Shown: positions 62,357 through 64,000 of the stretch, piece after piece
How positions within the stretch are numbered: position 1 is the first letter of the stretch
Layout of the letters: each line of letters starts with the position of its first letter
Assembly (NCBI GenBank): GCA_021229015.1
Contig: CM037777.1
Coordinates: 58,975,342-59,039,341 of the forward strand
Direction: 5' to 3'
Origin: Solen grandis
Lineage: Eukaryota > Mollusca > Bivalvia > Adapedonta > Solenidae
Length of the DNA: 64,000 bases
Made by a program: the position numbers and the translations under genes
Notes under the pieces: model-generated
What the model was told of the DNA's origin: nothing
The model's input: only the letters and a program-made list of their open reading frames with translations
Database searches by the model: none

Positions 62357-62880
62357 ACAGGTGTCTGTATCTTAAAAACTGGTCTGACTTACATGAACAA
62401 CAGGTGTCTCTTTTAACATTTATTATAGGTGCATGTTTCTATATCAATAACAAGTCCCTGTTTCTATCATAAATACAGGTGCCTGTTTTTCTATCACTAA
62501 TCAGTTCCTGTTTCTATCATAAATACAGGTGTCTGTTTCTATATCAATAACAAGTCCCTGTTTCTATCATAAATGCAGGTGCCTGTTTTTCTATCACTAA
62601 TCAGTTCCTGTTTCTATCATAAATACAGGTGCCTGTTTCTATATCAATAACAAGTCCCTGTTTCTATCATAAATACAGGTGCCTGTTTCTATATCAATAA
62701 CCAGTTCCTGTTTCTATCATAAATACAGGTGCCTGTTTCTATATCAATAACAAGTCCCTGTTTCTATCATAAATACAGGTGCCTGTTTTTCTATCACTAA
62801 TCATTTCCGGTTTCTATCATAAATACAGGTGCCTGTTTCTATATCAATATAAACCAAGTCCCTGTTTAATAAATTCAAGT
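62357..62880. repeat. 50-bp minisatellite with two unit types
   Basis: 'aaatacaggt' (or a close variant) recurs exactly every 50 bp at 62471, 62521, 62571, 62621, 62671, 62721, 62771 and 62821, with degenerate units from 62357. Type 1 has 'ttttctatcactaatcag' and type 2 'ttctatatcaataacaag'. Confidence 0.93.
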
Positions 62881-64000
62881 GAATGTTTCTTTATTGACAA
62901 CAGATGCACAATCTGTATTAACAGTAAAAACAGGTATCTTTATTAATAACAGCTGCTTGTTGAAAACAAACATATTCCATCACCAGCCTAAACAGACTTC
63001 AACAGCATCAAATACAAGGCAAAGTATTTTCAGGTTGACACCAGTGACCTCAATCAATCAATTTTTCATAACTTTGACATTTGACATTCCACAAACTCCA
63101 TTCCATAAAAAGCATGTTTAATATTACAAGCGATTTGCTTCAACTTAAACCATGCTGTGATCAGAAAAAAAGGTTCAATTATTTTTTTATATAAAATTGG
63201 ACTCCTAATCCCCTGATCTCTTTGAAAAACAATTAAGGATCAATTAAGGATCAATCAGATATGAGAACTGGTAGTTTCAATCCATTGAACATGAGCACAA
63301 AGTAATCAGCAGATGACACTGTCACGAGAGCTTAAGATTATGAGATGATCCAAAAAGGTAGGGTATAATTTAGAGAGCAGGAATGATTGCTGGAAGTAAC
63401 AATGCAATTATTTATAATGGACCCCATCCATCTTACTGCAAGATAGATGACTGTTTATAGTCGGCACAACATGAGGTCAAATTTATGAAGATCTAGCTGC
63501 TACCACTTTATTTTGCTCTCTAATATGTGAGTCCCAAAGGGTAAGTAATATGGCAAACTGCAACTCTTGTGTAGTGAGCTGTGATATATCTAAATGGAAA
63601 ATATTTGTGGAACACTATAAATTTTATGGATTGGAGATTTTGTAATTTAAATTTTCTCTGAAAGCAGCCATAAGATTGTAACGGGAACTGGGCATGTTTC
63701 AGATGACTTGTTCCTTTAGTGTATTAAAAGCCATAAGGGACATAAAACAATAAAATTTTAAGTCAGAAAGGAGATATACAGAGAAAATCAAAATAGTTAA
63801 AATTTATGGTTAATGGAAAGCAAACAAAAAATCTAAGCCAAAAAAATTATTTTTCTGCATAATACATAAAGATGTGAATATTTCTAAAATTGTGAAAAGA
63901 AAATTGAAATACAATTAAAACAAATTTAAGCATACAAAACTAATGTCTTTGCATTGTCAAGCGACAAAGTTAGTGTTTCTAGTCACATTTTGCAAAGCTG
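62881..64000. other. No gene recognised
   Basis: AT-rich. The short frame at 62879-63121 overlaps the minisatellite edge and has no recognised domain. Confidence 0.5.

Overview
The window is AT-rich, non-coding-dominated eukaryotic DNA with no operons or compact genes. Several repeats look like dispersed families I recognise from bivalve molluscs: the GCTCACCTGAG / AACAAGAnGGCC repeat, the AGGTTTTCGCC palindrome repeat, and SINE tails reading TTAAACCCAACAAACAAA. An invertebrate, most likely a bivalve clam, is therefore inferred; the species cannot be determined from the sequence. Two 100-base N runs (5601-5700 and 55701-55800) mark scaffold gaps.

Layout. 1-9.66 kb holds small duplications, a SINE tail, a tRNA-derived SINE, old diverged relatives of the later array, an about 2 kb palindrome-headed dispersed repeat and a 54-bp minisatellite. 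9,661-39,600 is the dominant feature: a head-to-tail array of four about 7.3-7.5 kb units (A-D) plus a short fifth start (E). Every unit carries a bivalve dispersed repeat, an about 431-bp inverted-repeat element with an 8-bp target duplication, and two diverged copies of a roughly 500-bp module. The same module occurs, more diverged, outside the array at 3.9, 46.4 and 47.5 kb, so the recent array sits inside an older duplicated domain.

41,995-45,789 is a decayed non-LTR retrotransposon of the type with a restriction-like endonuclease (R2-like architecture: N-terminal zinc finger, reverse transcriptase, CCHC knuckle, endonuclease). Its frames are broken, and it is flanked by an unusually long direct repeat of about 86 bp. 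46-50 kb holds small inverted-repeat elements and simple repeats. 51-63 kb has four minisatellites, three palindromic TTAA-flanked MITEs, a larger TIR element, and a SINE inserted inside a minisatellite with a clear 15-bp target duplication.

Host genes. The best host coding candidate is a minus-strand C-terminal exon abutting the second gap (55,494-55,700). A second, weaker terminal-exon candidate lies at 41,331-41,516. No complete host gene is visible. Open frames inside the 7.3-kb units recur only because the units are duplicated; they lack ATG starts or carry frameshifts and replacement changes, so I do not call them genes. All similarity statements are from reading by eye; no alignment or database search was run.
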